NCBI GenBank assembly: GCA_948099385.1
Contig: CANUEZ040000210.1
Span: forward strand, 2,115,501-2,179,500
DNA length: 64,000 bases
Reading direction: 5' to 3'
Source of the DNA: Fasciola hepatica
Taxonomy: Eukaryota > Platyhelminthes > Trematoda > Plagiorchiida > Fasciolidae
Shown: piece after piece, positions 10,151 to 23,180 of the stretch
Numbering within the stretch: the stretch's first letter is position 1
How the letters are laid out: every line of letters starts with the position of its first letter
Program-made: the position numbers and the translations under genes
The notes under the pieces: model-generated
Database searches by the model: none
What the model was told of the DNA's origin: nothing
Seen by the model: the letters and a program-made list of their open reading frames with translations, nothing else

Positions 10151-13100
10151 GTCCCTTTTTGCCTTGATGACATCTACTGATAAAAATCTACAATAAGAAA
10201 ATTCTGGATTAATCAAGAATCTTTATCGAACGAATGAAACACTATCAGAAAATCAAAACGTCCAGTTCACAGATAGGAGAAGCTTTTGAAGAGTAGAATC
10301 ATTACTCAACAAACTTCTAACAAATTTGCTACAAAGTTTACCCATCTTCTCGGGCGAAGTCGTCGGTGTTTGGGATTTGAACACCCTTGATTAACGTTTA
10401 CCTGGCATCTTGAAGATGACTGAACTGGTGCTAATAGAATCGGTGGATTTTCACACGGCTTTTGATGTCAGCCTAGCAGTGCCACTTGGTCTTGGGATTT
10501 AGGATTGTTCTATTGAATTTGTGATGTAAAAGTTGTTCCCAAACATTCTGCCCCAAAAAGTGCCTCACTGACCAGTTCGGGGGGGGGGGGGCATTTGAAA
10601 ACCCAGATGAAATATGAAACACGAAGCGAAAATCCTCCCGCTAAGTTTCAGCAGCTTTTCTTAGTGAAATGAGTGAGTGTGTGGAAAACCCTAGGTCAGT
10701 TAAATAAGTGGTAGTAGGTAATAACCAAGAGGTTCCGAAATTTAGCATCTGATATAATCTGCATTTTTCATTATGCTAAAGATGGCAAACAAATTCCGTG
10801 ACCTAATAGCTAGCACTGACATTCGCTGGGTAGTACGAACATTGGGGGACAACTTTTCATATCACTTTAAAATGCCAAGTCAATCGGGGAGAAATCTGGA
10901 TGCATAGTGCATCTTTTCTCTATGAAAATATCGAACCAGTGCCGTGGTGCTTACGAAGGAGGCCGATTGAGGGGCAGTTACTCCGTATCCCGACACGGCC
11001 TCCGGAATGCAAGTCACATAAGTAAGTATAAGACGAAGTCGTGCGAACTTTTGACGACGAAACATGACAGCGTTTTTCAGAGGCCTATACTAACTGTCCA
11101 CTCCCATCCTCGTCCTGTTTCTCATCGAAGCTTGAGTATAGCAGTAGGTTCGGAATATCATCGAAGAGAAACTGTGAAATCGTAACTCTGGATTCTGAGT
11201 TAGGTGATCGAGTGAGACTCTAGCGAATGTGAAGCAGACAGAGTGGCAATGTAGTCCTCTGCAACTGGGCATTTTCGAGCATAACATCATCGATGATGGT
11301 CGAGCAGTTAGCGAGGCTGAATTCTGAACCTGATGATGTGATCCAGACCCTATCTTCGTAGACAGAACTTGTTCGTAGACAGACAGACAATCAGACCTCA
11401 TCCAATGGAGCCCACCGCCGGTCACAAGTTGGTAAGTTCTCCATGGTAGTCCATTCTATCTTTGTGGTAAGGAGATTGCCCTGTTCATTATGCTCGTGCA
11501 TAGGGAATGGTAATTTATAACTGACCGCAAGTTAGTCGTATGGTTCTTCCAACCCCCGGCTCGTTATTCGTATTGACCCTTAAAGAAACCCAGGTGAAGC
11601 ATGAAACAGTATTGCATAAGAACAGAAAGAAAATAAGTTGCAAGATGCAAGCTATTCACTTACTCTTGTCTAAGGCGTACGTAAAACATGTCGGGTTTAA
11701 TCCAGTCTGTTCCGCGGCAATATTTTTCCAACTGTATGATATTTAAGTGGACAAGTTTTACGTGCGCCGTAGACAGGGTTAAGCGAAATGCTTGTATCTC
11801 GTGACTTATAACTTCCTTCTGTTCCTATGAATTGGATAAAGAGGGACTTATGCTCGGAGCATTTTTCTCTTTTACTTAGCTGTGAGTGAGTCATCCGCTA
11901 AAATTCAATGTCTGATCACCGCACCAGCAGTATTGTCTTACCCACCTTTATTTTTATTGTTTCTCATCCCTGGGCAGTATGTTTGTTAACAGGTTGTTAC
12001 CGTACAAAGCCAGTGACGGAAACGTGCCATATCAAATACGTCCATTAAGTCAAAACACAAGAGTAGTATGATGTTCTTGGGAAAGAGGATGCTGCCGAGT
12101 AATGGATACCAGTGTTGGAAATTGATCACAATTTTTCATTCCTCAGTGTCACCCTTTCGTTAAACAATCTTCGGCTATTGAAAATGGAAATCTGATCTTG
12201 TCGCTCTAGCGGGACTCTGTCCATAGAGCTGCCGGTGAATTCATTCACTTCACGATTCCCAACAGTTAACTTTTTTCCAGTTACCTTAGAGGGGTCTCAA
12301 GCCGCGTTACGTAACACCTTTCGTCAGTCATCTATTCACTCCAGATCCGTTTTCACACCTTTGCTCAACCACCACACACTACAGTGGCAAACCCCCTCGT
12401 AGTACCTGAAGTGTTACGGACCGGCCAAAAGTTGTTCACACTTTGGCCTCATCGACAGCTAAAGACGCAAACACCATATTGACTTTCGTATAATTGTTTA
12501 GAGGATAGGGGGAATACGCGGATTGTTCGAAATAGGCGGAGTTTCAGCATGTGGAAGAACAAAAGATTGGAAAAGTCCGTGTCATTACTGGACTTGACTT
12601 GTGAAAGGAGTGCGCCTTCATTCAATCCATTTGTGAACAATCTGGGACTGGGACGGTTTGAAGTGGGCAATTATCATTTTTGAAATTGGGACAGACGTTT
12701 TCAGTCGTAGGTGACTGTTGAAAAAAACTAGTTACCTTCGTTCGACGAACTATCAGATTTGCGTCCGTGTGCGAGTCAAAGAATACTGCACAGAACTAAG
12801 ACATTACATGCGGTCGAAAGGTAAAACTAATAAAGGGTGTAAATTTATTTCCCTCAGTGAACATTATATATAAAAATTGCATCACCCGTTTATCCCATTC
12901 ATCTGACTTCGAGTTCTAAAAAACCTGAACATTAGACGTCACTTTGTCTATTTGGTTGTCTTCACAGAATCTAACGTTGAGGTAGAGAAGCCGGTCATGA
13001 ATATGGACAATAATCGATGCCAATATGTTTGGCTCAAGAAGGACAATTTTACAGACCGACAGCGAACACCATGCCCTTTATGGACAAATTAGTACCCAGT

Positions 13101-14400
13101 AGTAATTTGGAAAAATTAGTTTTAGAAATGAAGTCATTTATACTTCAACTCTGCTTTAGTTTATGTACCTGTCGAAGATAAAATACTTCTATCCAATCGA
13201 CAATGTTTATACTATGAGGACCTGAGAGCCACTTTATGTTATATCATGAAAATGAATTTTGCATACTCCCATGAACAACTTCAACAAACAGAAAAACTTG
13301 CCTCGTTGTACAAAATTCAGCCGATCTTCGGTTTGTCTGACAAAAGCTCAGTGATCAATATTAAGTTTCTTCTTGAACAAATACGTGCAAAGTAAGTCTT
13401 CAATGGGGCATCACTACTAGGACGGTGTAGCAGAATTTGCTCCCCGGGGTGAACAATACAGCTTAAAGACAGCTTAATGGTGCAGCATAAGAAGTATGGT
13501 ATTGAAGAACCAGATCTGATATTCGATGAAAATTTACGTGCGTTTTTTATTTTAAATTAAATTAGGTAATTAATTTGGAAGTGCTTGATTTGGAACAAAA
13601 ATCCATTTACCGATATCAACGGCTTACATTCTCGCTGGCCAAGTAAAGAATTTTCAATAAGTGAACACCAAATACCCTTCAATGAAAATAAGATTCAACT
13701 CACTGCACACTTTCCACCTGAACTAAACCATTCTTATTCCTACGCTGTTTACATCCAATGAAGACCACCTCGTGCTTGACACAGTTACTACTTTATGTGA
13801 AACTTCCGGTAAGGTTCGCCTTTTCAATTTACTAGCTGTCAACAAACAGTAAAGCATAAAAAGAAGCTCCCTTTAACAGCATCCACTGGTAGCGCCGGGC
13901 CATAGTCTAATAGGAGCATAAGGAAAGAATACGGAACACGTATACGCATGCTAACATCTCACGGACTCCATACCACATAAAGTTAAAGAGAAATTTATAA
14001 TCAGTTTTATGACAGTCATTATTCCTCGCAGTTTCTTCCAACTGCTGCGAAATGAAGTCGGCCAAATTTTTAATGAGGTCTGTTGCACTATATCGTTCCA
14101 CATCATATAACTGGTTTTGTCTTCAAGGTCCAATTCTGAGACAAAGAACCAGAATCCCGTGAATTTTCTGGCTTTCGTACAGCAACCTTGTGAACTGAAC
14201 CTTTGAATTTTCCCCGGCTTTACAAATTCAGTAGTGAACAACAGTTTCAGAAATGCTTTTAGGTCCACGTGGTAAAATGCTTCTTGTGATGTATAAAACA
14301 TTGAGTGATTTCACGCGACCATAGCACTGCCAGTCACGAAGGAAATATTGTCTTTGTATTTTTATCGTCTCGTTTCATTTACCCACATTTTATAATGTAA
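10151..14400. other. intergenic, nothing recognised
   Basis: No gene is recognised. A run of 13 G lies at 10579-10591. Reading frames of up to 111 codons (for example near 11.1-11.4 kb, minus strand) show no family motif and no exon structure. Confidence 0.4.
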
Positions 14401-14419
14401 TAATTGTACAACCTTTGAG

Positions 14420-14550
14420 GAGGGGGTAAGGACCAGGTAGAGGCTGCCAGTTGGGGAAAGACCAGCTGTGGAAGCAGGGTTTGAACCGGGGACGGAAAGG
14501 TTAGAAGACTACTGTGATGATTGTTTGATTACCACCGGCCATATGGATAT
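14420..14550 (-). repeat. degenerate tRNA-derived SINE-like repeat
   Basis: On the minus strand, GGTTCAAACC (complement of 14478-14487) matches box B, and GGTGGTAATCAAAC upstream of it (complement of about 14530-14545) resembles box A. The 3' flank in SINE orientation (CTTTCCCCAACTGGCAGCC) resembles the flank of the copy at 25.2-25.3 kb (CTTTCCCATTGGGCGGCC). This suggests the same family. Confidence 0.45.
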
Positions 14551-17500
14551 TATGCGAAAGCTTCACATATTCCAGTGTGAATTTTTGTTACTTTTTTTAG
14601 CCAGAGGTTGATGGTAGAGGATATTTTGTTAAAATTTAAGGAAACCTGATGAAAGCCGATATTTTCCAAGGATATAGCTATTATTTTTGTATGCGATCTT
14701 CTTATTTTATCTTCCAAGGTTTGGCGACATATTCTCCAGCAACCAGGCCAAAAAACGATCTAATTAAGCTGTCCATAAAATCTTTATGTACCTTGGTGAT
14801 ATCCTTCATCCAAAGGAAGCTGAGTACCAATCGAGCTTAACCCTCTTCTCTTTGGATAATCTTGTGGGGTCAAGTCCTTCAGCAAAATCCCTACTTTAGA
14901 TGGATAATATGGTTATCCACATTGGACAGTTACAAGCTGGACGCTAGACAGAAGGCATCTGTGAGCAGATTGACTAAATTTCACGCCTGCATAACCTATA
15001 ATGATCTCACTCACAAAATACTGTGTTCCTTTTTCATAGAAACACCTAAAAGGGTGAACATTTACAAAGCAACTCAGGCCTTTTAACGATGACTCCATCC
15101 CACATTTGTCTAGAAATGATGGAGTACATTTTGTCAGAGTACTTCCTGTTATGTTTTCTGTGATTCAGAATTCGAATGCGGGCCCACAGTAATAGAGATA
15201 GGTGACTCTTTTCCCCAGCTTCAAGAATAATTCACGCACAACGCACACCAACCACAGTGTTGTCACCTTAACCCAATGGAACCCAGAATATTAAAGTCCC
15301 TCTTTCTCCGCAAGTTATACACATCCAGGTCGACAGCAGTTCCGCGCGGAGTAGACTGGGGTTTGTTCCTGTCGTAAATAAGTCAATGGACACTCCACCT
15401 TCCGACATTTTCTTAAGTAACGTCATACTTTTATCGTATACTTAAACATGAGCCCGTCGGCCAGTATTGACAACAAATGACAAACTGTCAGGTACAGTTG
15501 GAATATAAATTCTGGGAATAACAACGTGGTTGTTGATAAGTCACAAAGGTACAACAAACTGACGCCTATGAAACGTTAACAGGGAAAAATGTGATTTTCC
15601 ATGATCCTGTATGCGTGATAGCGCCAGAAGCAAATTTTTAACCTCGAATCGAGGAAAACCCACGCTGCTAAGAGATGCGTTACTTTTGTTGAAATAACAA
15701 ATTACTCGATTATTTCTACTTTAATTGGTTATTCAGCCGGAAAGAGGCGATTAACATTTAAACTACTTACAATAATATGACGGCCTGTTTGGTATTATGT
15801 CAGTATAAGCTTATAATCGTACTTAGACCAGATGTTTTACAAAGAAGTTAGAATTTGAAAACTTCAGTCAGAAATACAGATTATCCTGTAACATTTCGCT
15901 GAATCGTTAGGAAGTATATACTCTAATCAGAGTGCCTAATATCTGTGGTAATAGAAAGGAAAGAATTATTATTAAGAAAAGAAAAAAATATCACACGGAC
16001 GTATATACACCTAGTAGTAAATAGTATATTGATAAGTGGACAAAATTTATCACAAGCATGCAACCGGTATCGCGGTTGTCGCCGCTGGTCAGGTACGCGT
16101 ACGAGATACTCCTCTACCTAATCTTCTTCATACATGCACAATCTACATGTGTACGGCACACTGTGATGAAATTTGTATCTTCAGGAGTGTGAATGATTGG
16201 GCTCCGTGGAAGAGTCCTTTGAGGAATCACAACTGTGATTAGCTGGTAGTTATCATGGTTTAGTCATTGCTAAACTAATGCGTGACAAGACTGTGGTGGC
16301 AAGCAGATATACCGTTCACGTAATGTCGTTAAATCCATTCTGTTTTCATGCAATTCATTTTGAAATGAACCACATAAGCATGTGCCAACTCAAAGCTATG
16401 TTTAAAGTACTCATGGATTCTAACCATCATCCAGATAGACCGATTTATTCTGGGTAATACACCTCGGAAAGTAGGAAATGTTAATAACCCCAACCCTAGA
16501 CCAATGGTAGGAACAGCCAGTTCGTTAGGAAAAGCAATGCTGCTTACTAGTACTGAGTAAAATAAAATGCAGGCATATCTTCCATGATTTTTTGAATGGT
16601 TTTCCGATTTCTGAACTCGTATATAGTGCGCTTGGCTCTTCTATCCGTAAAGATGCCGACCCAAAACATTTTTAATACGGCGCTATTCTGGACTGGCGCG
16701 TATAGTGATGTTGGATGAACGTAGGGTCACATTGTTATGTTGAAAGACTATAAGCCGCAGTGGATTTGCCGGAATCATCGAGAGAGCAAGTTTATGCAAC
16801 CTTACCATGTAGGAGTCAGCCTTCTATTTACCATCTAGCATTTTCAGCTGAAAATTCTGTCTTACAATTCACAACCCAGAACGACAGATAGCCAACACCG
16901 AAAGCTCGACGAATGAAGTCCAGCTTGTTCTTCCCTAATTTGTGCCTGTGGTTTGTAGTTCCACCAAGTCTGTTCAAATCGAACTTTTCCCGTCGTTCAT
17001 TATGATGTCATTCCTTCAGCATTCCAAGTGATATGATTTCTGGTCCATTCTTCTCGAACTTGAAAATAGCGACCAATTATCCAGGGCTCTGATCTAATCA
17101 TTCTGTTCTGTATACGTGATGCGGACTGCATGAGCTGTTATGCAACCCGAACCTCTGCAGGTTTCATGCATAGTGAAATAATTCAAAACAGCACTCGAGA
17201 GTCTTCTCAGGCTTGTTGGGAGATTTTTCTTCGAACTCAAAGTTGTATCTCAACGACAAATGGATTTTAATCCTTGAAATGTTAATAATAGCCTCTGACA
17301 ATCTTCAAATTTGCTTCGGAAATTTGACGACAGCTTGTCCGTGAGTCTTTTTAATCGAACTTTTTTTCTTGTTGGAACTCGTTCCGCCTTACGCCCTGTC
17401 AGCTTCTTCTGTTTTTAATACACGGAAAGCTGCTACTTTAATCAGAATGTAAAACTTCAGTGAACTTCGTTGGCGAATCAAATGTGAGGTATATACTGTG

Positions 17501-18870
17501 CAATAACAGAAGACCATGCGTCCCTGAGTATTGAACATGTGTCAGTAACGATAACGACCATAGTGTTCTGTAACCGGTTGGTCGTTTTTCCCATTCATTC
17601 CGGGAATGATTTAATATCATTTAACACCCACTGGGGCTTACTATCCGGAATAAATTGGTTTATCTGGGTCATGTTTAAAATTCATGTGCACATTTAATAT
17701 AACATCGAATTGATACACCAACGTGCCAGATTTGGTTGACCTAAGTAATTTGGTTTAAAATGAATGGCAGAAGAGACGGAGTGGATTTGACAGCACTTTG
17801 TCCGCTTTACTTAAAGTAGTATGGTAATATATGTTATAATAATGCGTATAACCGATTATCTGCCTTGTATACACAAGAAATTTATCTCCGTTCGGTACCA
17901 TTACCTTGACTGTATAGTAACCGTTCTGAATTTTCATGGACGTTTTGAAGATATAGTGAAATAATTCCAGATACATCGTACACTCAGCGTATCAAGCTTC
18001 TATTTGCCGGATTATAACAGGAAATGTTTAATTCTGATATCTCTCTAAAAATCTTTTTCGGGGTTCTCCTGAGAAAGACTCCTACCAGACGAAATGTTAA
18101 CTTGGCTCAAGATAGTTAGGTGGTAGAAAATGGTCATTACTATCCTGAATGGTTTTCTCTATTGCAGTTGATCTTTGGCTGGCAAAAAGTTTACCGATAA
18201 TGACTGCTCAAATTCAGCTAATTTTATTTTGATGAACAAGACAAACATCTAAACTGGGATTAGCTTAATAATTTCAACCGGTATTGGCAAAGTATTTATA
18301 TTATTGGAGTAACTTAATGCACCGGAACCCACCACTTTATCCCAAGTCATATGAAGTGTCCTGTCATATATATTCAGTGCATTTCATCCTTCGGTTTTCG
18401 CACAGAAAAAGTTACCGAGCTAAAGGACGATCTGCCGGTTTTTCGATGGACCATTTCCATCTAGATGCTTCAATTTTGACCATCTAGTTTTAATGGAGCG
18501 CCTTTGTGCACGATTGCTCTTCATAATCATCATGTTCCAGTTGGAATTGCTAGTTTAACAACCTCAAGCTGACCGTATTCTACTCAGATCTTTTCGCACG
18601 CTCTAACTGATCGTTCTAACTGTCGACCGTAAGCACTCACTGGTTAACGCACGCAAACATACATACGCTCAAGCGAATGACGTAACCAATGCGCATATCG
18701 ATTAGTCCCATTAGTCAATCGACCCCTCACCCACCAGTGATTGTCAGAAACGAACTTAGCTCCAAATAGTTTCGTTATCCATCAGTGATCTTGAATGAAA
18801 TTGTTGATTGTTTGGGTGGAACTCAGTGAGCGGTATAGACCCACTCTAATAGAACATCTTCACTGCAACT
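14551..18870. other. intergenic, nothing recognised
   Basis: This is AT-rich sequence without a recognisable coding exon, RNA gene or transposon domain. Open frames of up to 74 codons look like chance. Confidence 0.4.
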
Positions 18871-18873
18871 TGA

Positions 18874-18892
18874 GTGGTGGTGGTGGTGGTGG
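18874..18892. repeat. short (GGT)n array
   Basis: About six GGT units lie in a G-rich stretch. Confidence 0.9.
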
Positions 18893-19619
18893 GTGCGACA
18901 CGGAGGGTTTCGTTTGGTCTAGTGGAGAATAGGCGGGTGGGTGGACTGGCCGACCAAGAAGAACTATGAGGCAGATGAATCATTGAGCGAACACGTAGTT
19001 ATCACAAGTATCGGAACAGTGGTCAATTTTCGGTCTATAGTCCGACCAATATTGCGACTATACAGAACCGTTTCTGTCGGGGCCAGATGCTCAGTATCGG
19101 CGTTCGTGCAATGCGTGACCAATGGAATCAATGCCATTTACTACTGAGTCAGTCAAGGGTCGTCGTCTATTTATGCTGCATGAATTAGTGATTTATTTCG
19201 AAAGATATGAAGATTTAATCCGGTTAATTCTTCCTCAGTTATACTTTCACGTAGCTTTTTTGGATCGAGATTACTTCCAGGGTAATTTTTACTGCCAGAC
19301 ATATCCTTGTTTTTTGAAATACCTGGGTTGTGATGTTTACGAAAGTAAAATGGAACGACCATCAGCCTACGAGATAATAAGTAGTTTGTAAGTGATTCTG
19401 AATATTGGTGTTGTTCGTAGCTCAAGCTGACCGTTTGCATCCGTTGGTGACGGCTGAGCTTGGCTTTTGGGTCGGAAACATTTCATCATCAGTCGAGGTG
19501 ACGTCATCAGTGTACAGGTTTGTAAGCGGATTTCCGGTGTTAGAAAATGCTACTATTTCCGCCATTCCGTTCATTTCAATTCAGTCCAACTGTCAACCTC
19601 GCTCCGCTGTGCTCTGGTT
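18893..19619. other. no recognised gene between (GGT)n and the LINE tail
   Basis: Two open frames of 89 codons on opposite strands (19122-19391 plus, 19171-19440 minus) overlap each other. Neither shows a known motif. Confidence 0.35.
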
Positions 19620-19785
19620 TTGGTTGTTACCCCTCAGCACAGATGAGTCGAGGGTGGAATGGATGGAAGCATACGGCGAAAAAGAGCTGAACACGAAGTG
19701 CGAAGTGGAAATCAAGATGACAAAGAGACCGAATGCAACTAGGCCACTGGCCGCGACACCTAGACATGCCACATAATGTATTCAG

Positions 19786-20385
19786 TCACCTGGTAGGCCG
19801 GTCACGTGGACCCCAACCCGGAAGTGTAGCATATCCTACATAGCCAAGTCCAGTGGTCAAGGTTTTCATACTTTTCCGCCACGTAATAGACTGACTACCG
19901 TGAGCTACTTTCCAACCGCTACCTGTCTTGGAGAACAGAGAATACCGAGGAAGTCCATCAGGGGTCATGCGTTAAACGTATGTCCTAGCCACCTTAATCT
20001 GTTTATGTTCAGTACCAGAGACTGATTTCTGGTTCTAGGCAGACTAAGTCTATCCTCAGCATTGCTGATACGATGGTTTCGCCAAATTCAAGCAAAATAC
20101 GGAGAAACGGAAGCCGACTTACCGACAGTCTTTGTTTATCTACTAACCGTAAAGGCCATGCTTTTGCATGGTATGAAAGAACTCATTTGACTGTCGCAAG
20201 GTGCACTCGATCCTAAACAGACAATCTGATGTCACCCGAACGCCACTGATGTCGGAGAGTGACAAAAGCTGAGTGCACCTTCTGGATACGCGATAACACA
20301 TCCAAAGTCTTACAGCCTGTTGCGAATTAGCCGCCCAGGTAACGGAACTTGTCAAATCAAACCAGGGCTTCCCCTGATAAGGCAA
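19786..20385 (-). pseudogene. LINE ORF2 thumb and C-terminal end
   Basis: Frames on the minus strand give FRYLGG, RIQKVHSAFVTLRHQW and AKAWPLR, matching the post-RT region of such elements (compare AAYAELKHLW in the plus-strand copy). The end piece at 19786-19968 reads GLPRYSLFSKTGSGWK, ITWRKSMKTLTTGLG and LPGWGPRDRPTR, the usual C-terminal end. There are frame changes between pieces. Confidence 0.7.
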
Positions 20386-20412
20386 GGTTTCGTGTAGAGC
20401 CAGCTCTATTCT

Positions 20413-20930
20413 TTAGCAGTATTTTACACTTTGAATGTGCACATAGCATTCCAAACATTGATACACAGTTTTCAGGCAACTTAGAAACACTTGCAACTTA
20501 TCTTGATATTCAATAAGAAGAACAGTATTGTCCACACATTTCAAGTCAGAGAGTCGGCCGCCTGAGCAAAGATCGAAGCCTTTATTCCCACACGAGAGTA
20601 GGGCTATTTCAAGAACCACTTCATTTACAATATTGATGTGGAAGAGCAATAGAGAGCAACACTGATGAACACCAGTTCTCGTGGTAAACTTGGGTGAAAG
20701 ATCGACGCATGTACGAACTCGGGTTGGGCTGTTTGCATAAAAGGATTAGAAAAGAGACATATCTCTGACATACCCTTCAATGAGAGGCAGCCCCAGAGGA
20801 CTGTGCGATCGACGTAGTCAAAAGCCATTTTCTGATCGAGGAACACAGCGATTACGGGTCCATGGTAAGTGTGCATGTGTTCTAAAAATCAAAGAAAGTT
20901 AATGAAATGGTTGATCCGACCCTGACCGGC
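20413..20930 (-). pseudogene. LINE reverse transcriptase core remnant
   Basis: The minus strand reads HTYHGPVIAVFLDQ followed by MAFDYVDR, the RT motif A with its catalytic aspartate. Further on it reads LSDLKCVDNTVLL, where active relatives have a Tyr-Ala-Asp-Asp box. Here the box is C-V-D-N, so two of its four residues, including one catalytic Asp, are changed. QDKLQVF and AHSKCK follow as in related elements. It is inactive. Confidence 0.75.
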
Positions 20931-21160
20931 CTCGAAACCGCCTTGAATCTCCAGCGTACAACTTTCACGGGGGTTGGATAGTCGATGGAAAATAATCCCT
21001 GCCAGCCGTTTTGCATGCGATACCTACCAAGCTTATTCCTCCATGGTTTTCACAAGAGGACTTATAACCATGTATGTAGATAAGAACGACAACCGATTAA
21101 CACTTCAGTGGTTCAGATGACATTTCTGAGAGTGAATCATTTAGCCATCGGATTCCTTGA

Positions 21161-21700
21161 CTAACTCATTGCACCTAGCTTCCGTGGATTGGCTCTTCTA
21201 ATCAAATAGCTAAGATTGCCGCTATTGCCAACGGACACATTTTGATATTTCTTTACGAACGACCACTGATCACGGTAATTACTAAGACTGGTAGCTAGTT
21301 TGGGCCCCAGAGATTTTCGCACTTCATTTAATGTAGAATCTGGAGGGACGGATCTGCATGCATCTAGAAGAGCAATTGATGCTAAAGATATCCATCGTTT
21401 GTGCGGCCTATCTGAACTGGAGTCTTGTGTAGCTTTGAAGGCGGTATACAAGGCTTCTTTTATCTGTTTCCAATGTTCATCTGGCCCTGGACATCTGGTT
21501 GCACCTACGACCTCGTAGAAAGCTCTGTCTGGAAAGCAGATCTTCGGTGGCTGTCTGTGGCGTACGAGTGGCCCCAGTGTTAGCGCGATCACAGACCAAA
21601 CGTGAAAGAAAGCTGGCCCATACGCTTGCATGATTTGGTTCCACAGGCATAGATCAAAATGAACAAAGATGATAGACTGATCCAGGCCAGCGTTGACCAA
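21161..21700 (-). pseudogene. LINE ORF2 linker between endonuclease and RT
   Basis: This is an unusually long open piece (179 codons) of the decayed element, lying between the endonuclease and the reverse transcriptase. It contains LVRHRQPPKICF and STLNEVRKSLG. I cannot assign an enzymatic motif. Its position and frame relative to the flanking domains indicate it is the inter-domain segment of ORF2 rather than a separate gene. The complementary plus-strand frame at 21300-21518 is a shadow. Confidence 0.6.
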
Positions 21701-22380
21701 TGGCTACATGGTTAGTCCGATTCCAACGTTATGAAGGGGCAGAAAGAAGCCGCATGAGTTCATGGCGCCTCTTTTTGCAGGAGTTTGTACTCTGCGGCAA
21801 CAATCTGTGGTCAAAGCACAGCTAGAACAGACAATCGCCGTTGTCAGTGAAATCGCCTAGGATAGCAAATTGGCCTTCTATGTGCCTTTCGGAATCTTTT
21901 AAATATCCGACTTGAGCGTTAAAATCTCCTCCAAACACTGCCGCGTCTGCTAAGAGTATGTTTTGAAGCAGATGGGGTAAATCGCGAAAGAAATCGTCCT
22001 TGGACTCAGAGGAACATTAATCAGTGGGCACGCACACCGACTTGACGAACAATCATCAATGCTTCGGTCCGTTTCTGTTGACAAGTACAGAACCGTCCAA
22101 ACGAACGCAAGCAAAGACTACTGACTGAAATCCGGCCTGGTAGCGCTCGACCAAATCTCATGGTCAGAGCGATCACCTCGCCAGGTTAGCTATGAGCCCT
22201 GGACAACGGATCATCCAACAGGCGAGAAATGAAGCGAGAGACTGGAGTTGTATCTGGGGTGCGAAGGGTGATCACGGAGCTGGGGTTTTGTATTCACATT
22301 TCAGAGAGAAAGCATACATTTGTTCCAATAGTTTAAAGAGTTCTAGCGAAAGCAGCCCGATGTCCTATCTGATATAGTAT
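21650..22380 (-). pseudogene. LINE endonuclease domain remnant (APE type)
   Basis: The endonuclease would nick target DNA. The minus strand reads NVCFLSEM near the start, similar to the CLSETRI motif of these enzymes. It then reads GGDFNAQVG at 21906-21932, the conserved GDFNA motif, followed by YLKDSERH, TDNGDCLF and STNSCKKRRHELM. These stretches lie in different frames with stops between them, so the domain is not functional. Confidence 0.75.
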
Positions 22381-22400
22381 GCAGACAGTAAAGGCAACCA

Positions 22401-23180
22401 AATAAAGTGAACAGTTAGGCTTAGCTAGTGCTTTCAATTTTCGTGCAACTTATTAACTATCATTTTCTTCAGAACCACAGTGACCTATAGAAGTTTGCAT
22501 TCATCCACAATTAAAGGTGGAAAATTAGCAAGGCTGTTTGCAGGAACGAAGCCGGAGGTTTCTGGGGGAACCATACATTACGGCTGGCCACACCGCTGAA
22601 GGGGTTTTCTTCGGGAACCCTAAAAGGATTCTGATCCATGGGACAGTAAGGCATCAACCCAGCACGGGAAAGTGACCGAAGAATCCGTGAAGGAACTTCT
22701 TGTCTGTCCCGTGAGACCTGATTGTTGCAAGCATTGTGTCTTTTTTCGTTGATGCTTTATATCGATCCGTTTGTAAGATTCAGTCCTCAGCCTCGCGCCC
22801 CCAATGGTGCAAAGGGGGCGTGGATGGAGCAACATCCTTTGGGTCAGGGGATGCTCAGCTTAGGTGGACAATAGCTGCCCAATGAAGTGCGATGACTTTT
22901 CCCTCTGTGGAGAGAAACCCCAGGTAATCCACTCCTACGTTCATCTAGTGGAGGCTTTTAGACCGGCAAACTGCTTCTCTCCGTGTTTATTCTCCGCAGT
23001 GTCCCTTCTAGGGGTGTAGTGGCTAGAACCAGACGTTGTCCATCAACCGGTTAGGAGACTGGACTTCGTCTGGCCTCTACTCATCAACCTACCAGGAGCA
23101 ACTGCATCGCCGAATTAGGGAAGCCATGCCTCACAGAAACATGCAAGCCGTCACACCACGCCAAAGTCCAATCTCACTGT
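22401..23180 (-). repeat. possible 5' region of the minus-strand LINE
   Basis: This stretch is more GC-rich than its surroundings and lies directly upstream of the endonuclease remnant in element orientation. A 71-codon frame at 22620-22835 (minus strand) contains CTIGGARLRTESYKRIDIK. I infer that it belongs to the element's 5' region, but this needs a repeat-library comparison. Confidence 0.35.

Larger units (their letters stand above)
19620..22400 (-). mobile_element. decayed non-LTR retrotransposon (LINE), minus strand
   Basis: Reading from high to low coordinates gives, in order: an APE-type endonuclease, a linker, a reverse transcriptase, a thumb/C-terminal region, and the end of the ORF. 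The order and wording match fluke non-LTR elements such as the plus-strand copy at 29.5-31.2 kb. All domains are interrupted by stops and frameshifts. The copy is long (about 2.8 kb of recognisable sequence), so it was probably once near full length and then mutated in place. The 3' limit is approximate, because I see no poly(A) or simple-repeat tail. Confidence 0.8.

Noticed and set aside
11090..11425. 111-codon minus-strand frame
   Set aside because: No recognisable motif, and it partly overlaps an opposite-strand frame. No splice-consistent partners were found.
19405..19776. 123-codon plus-strand frame as a host gene
   Set aside because: It overlaps the 3' end of the minus-strand LINE and has no motif; it is probably a shadow of the element's tail.
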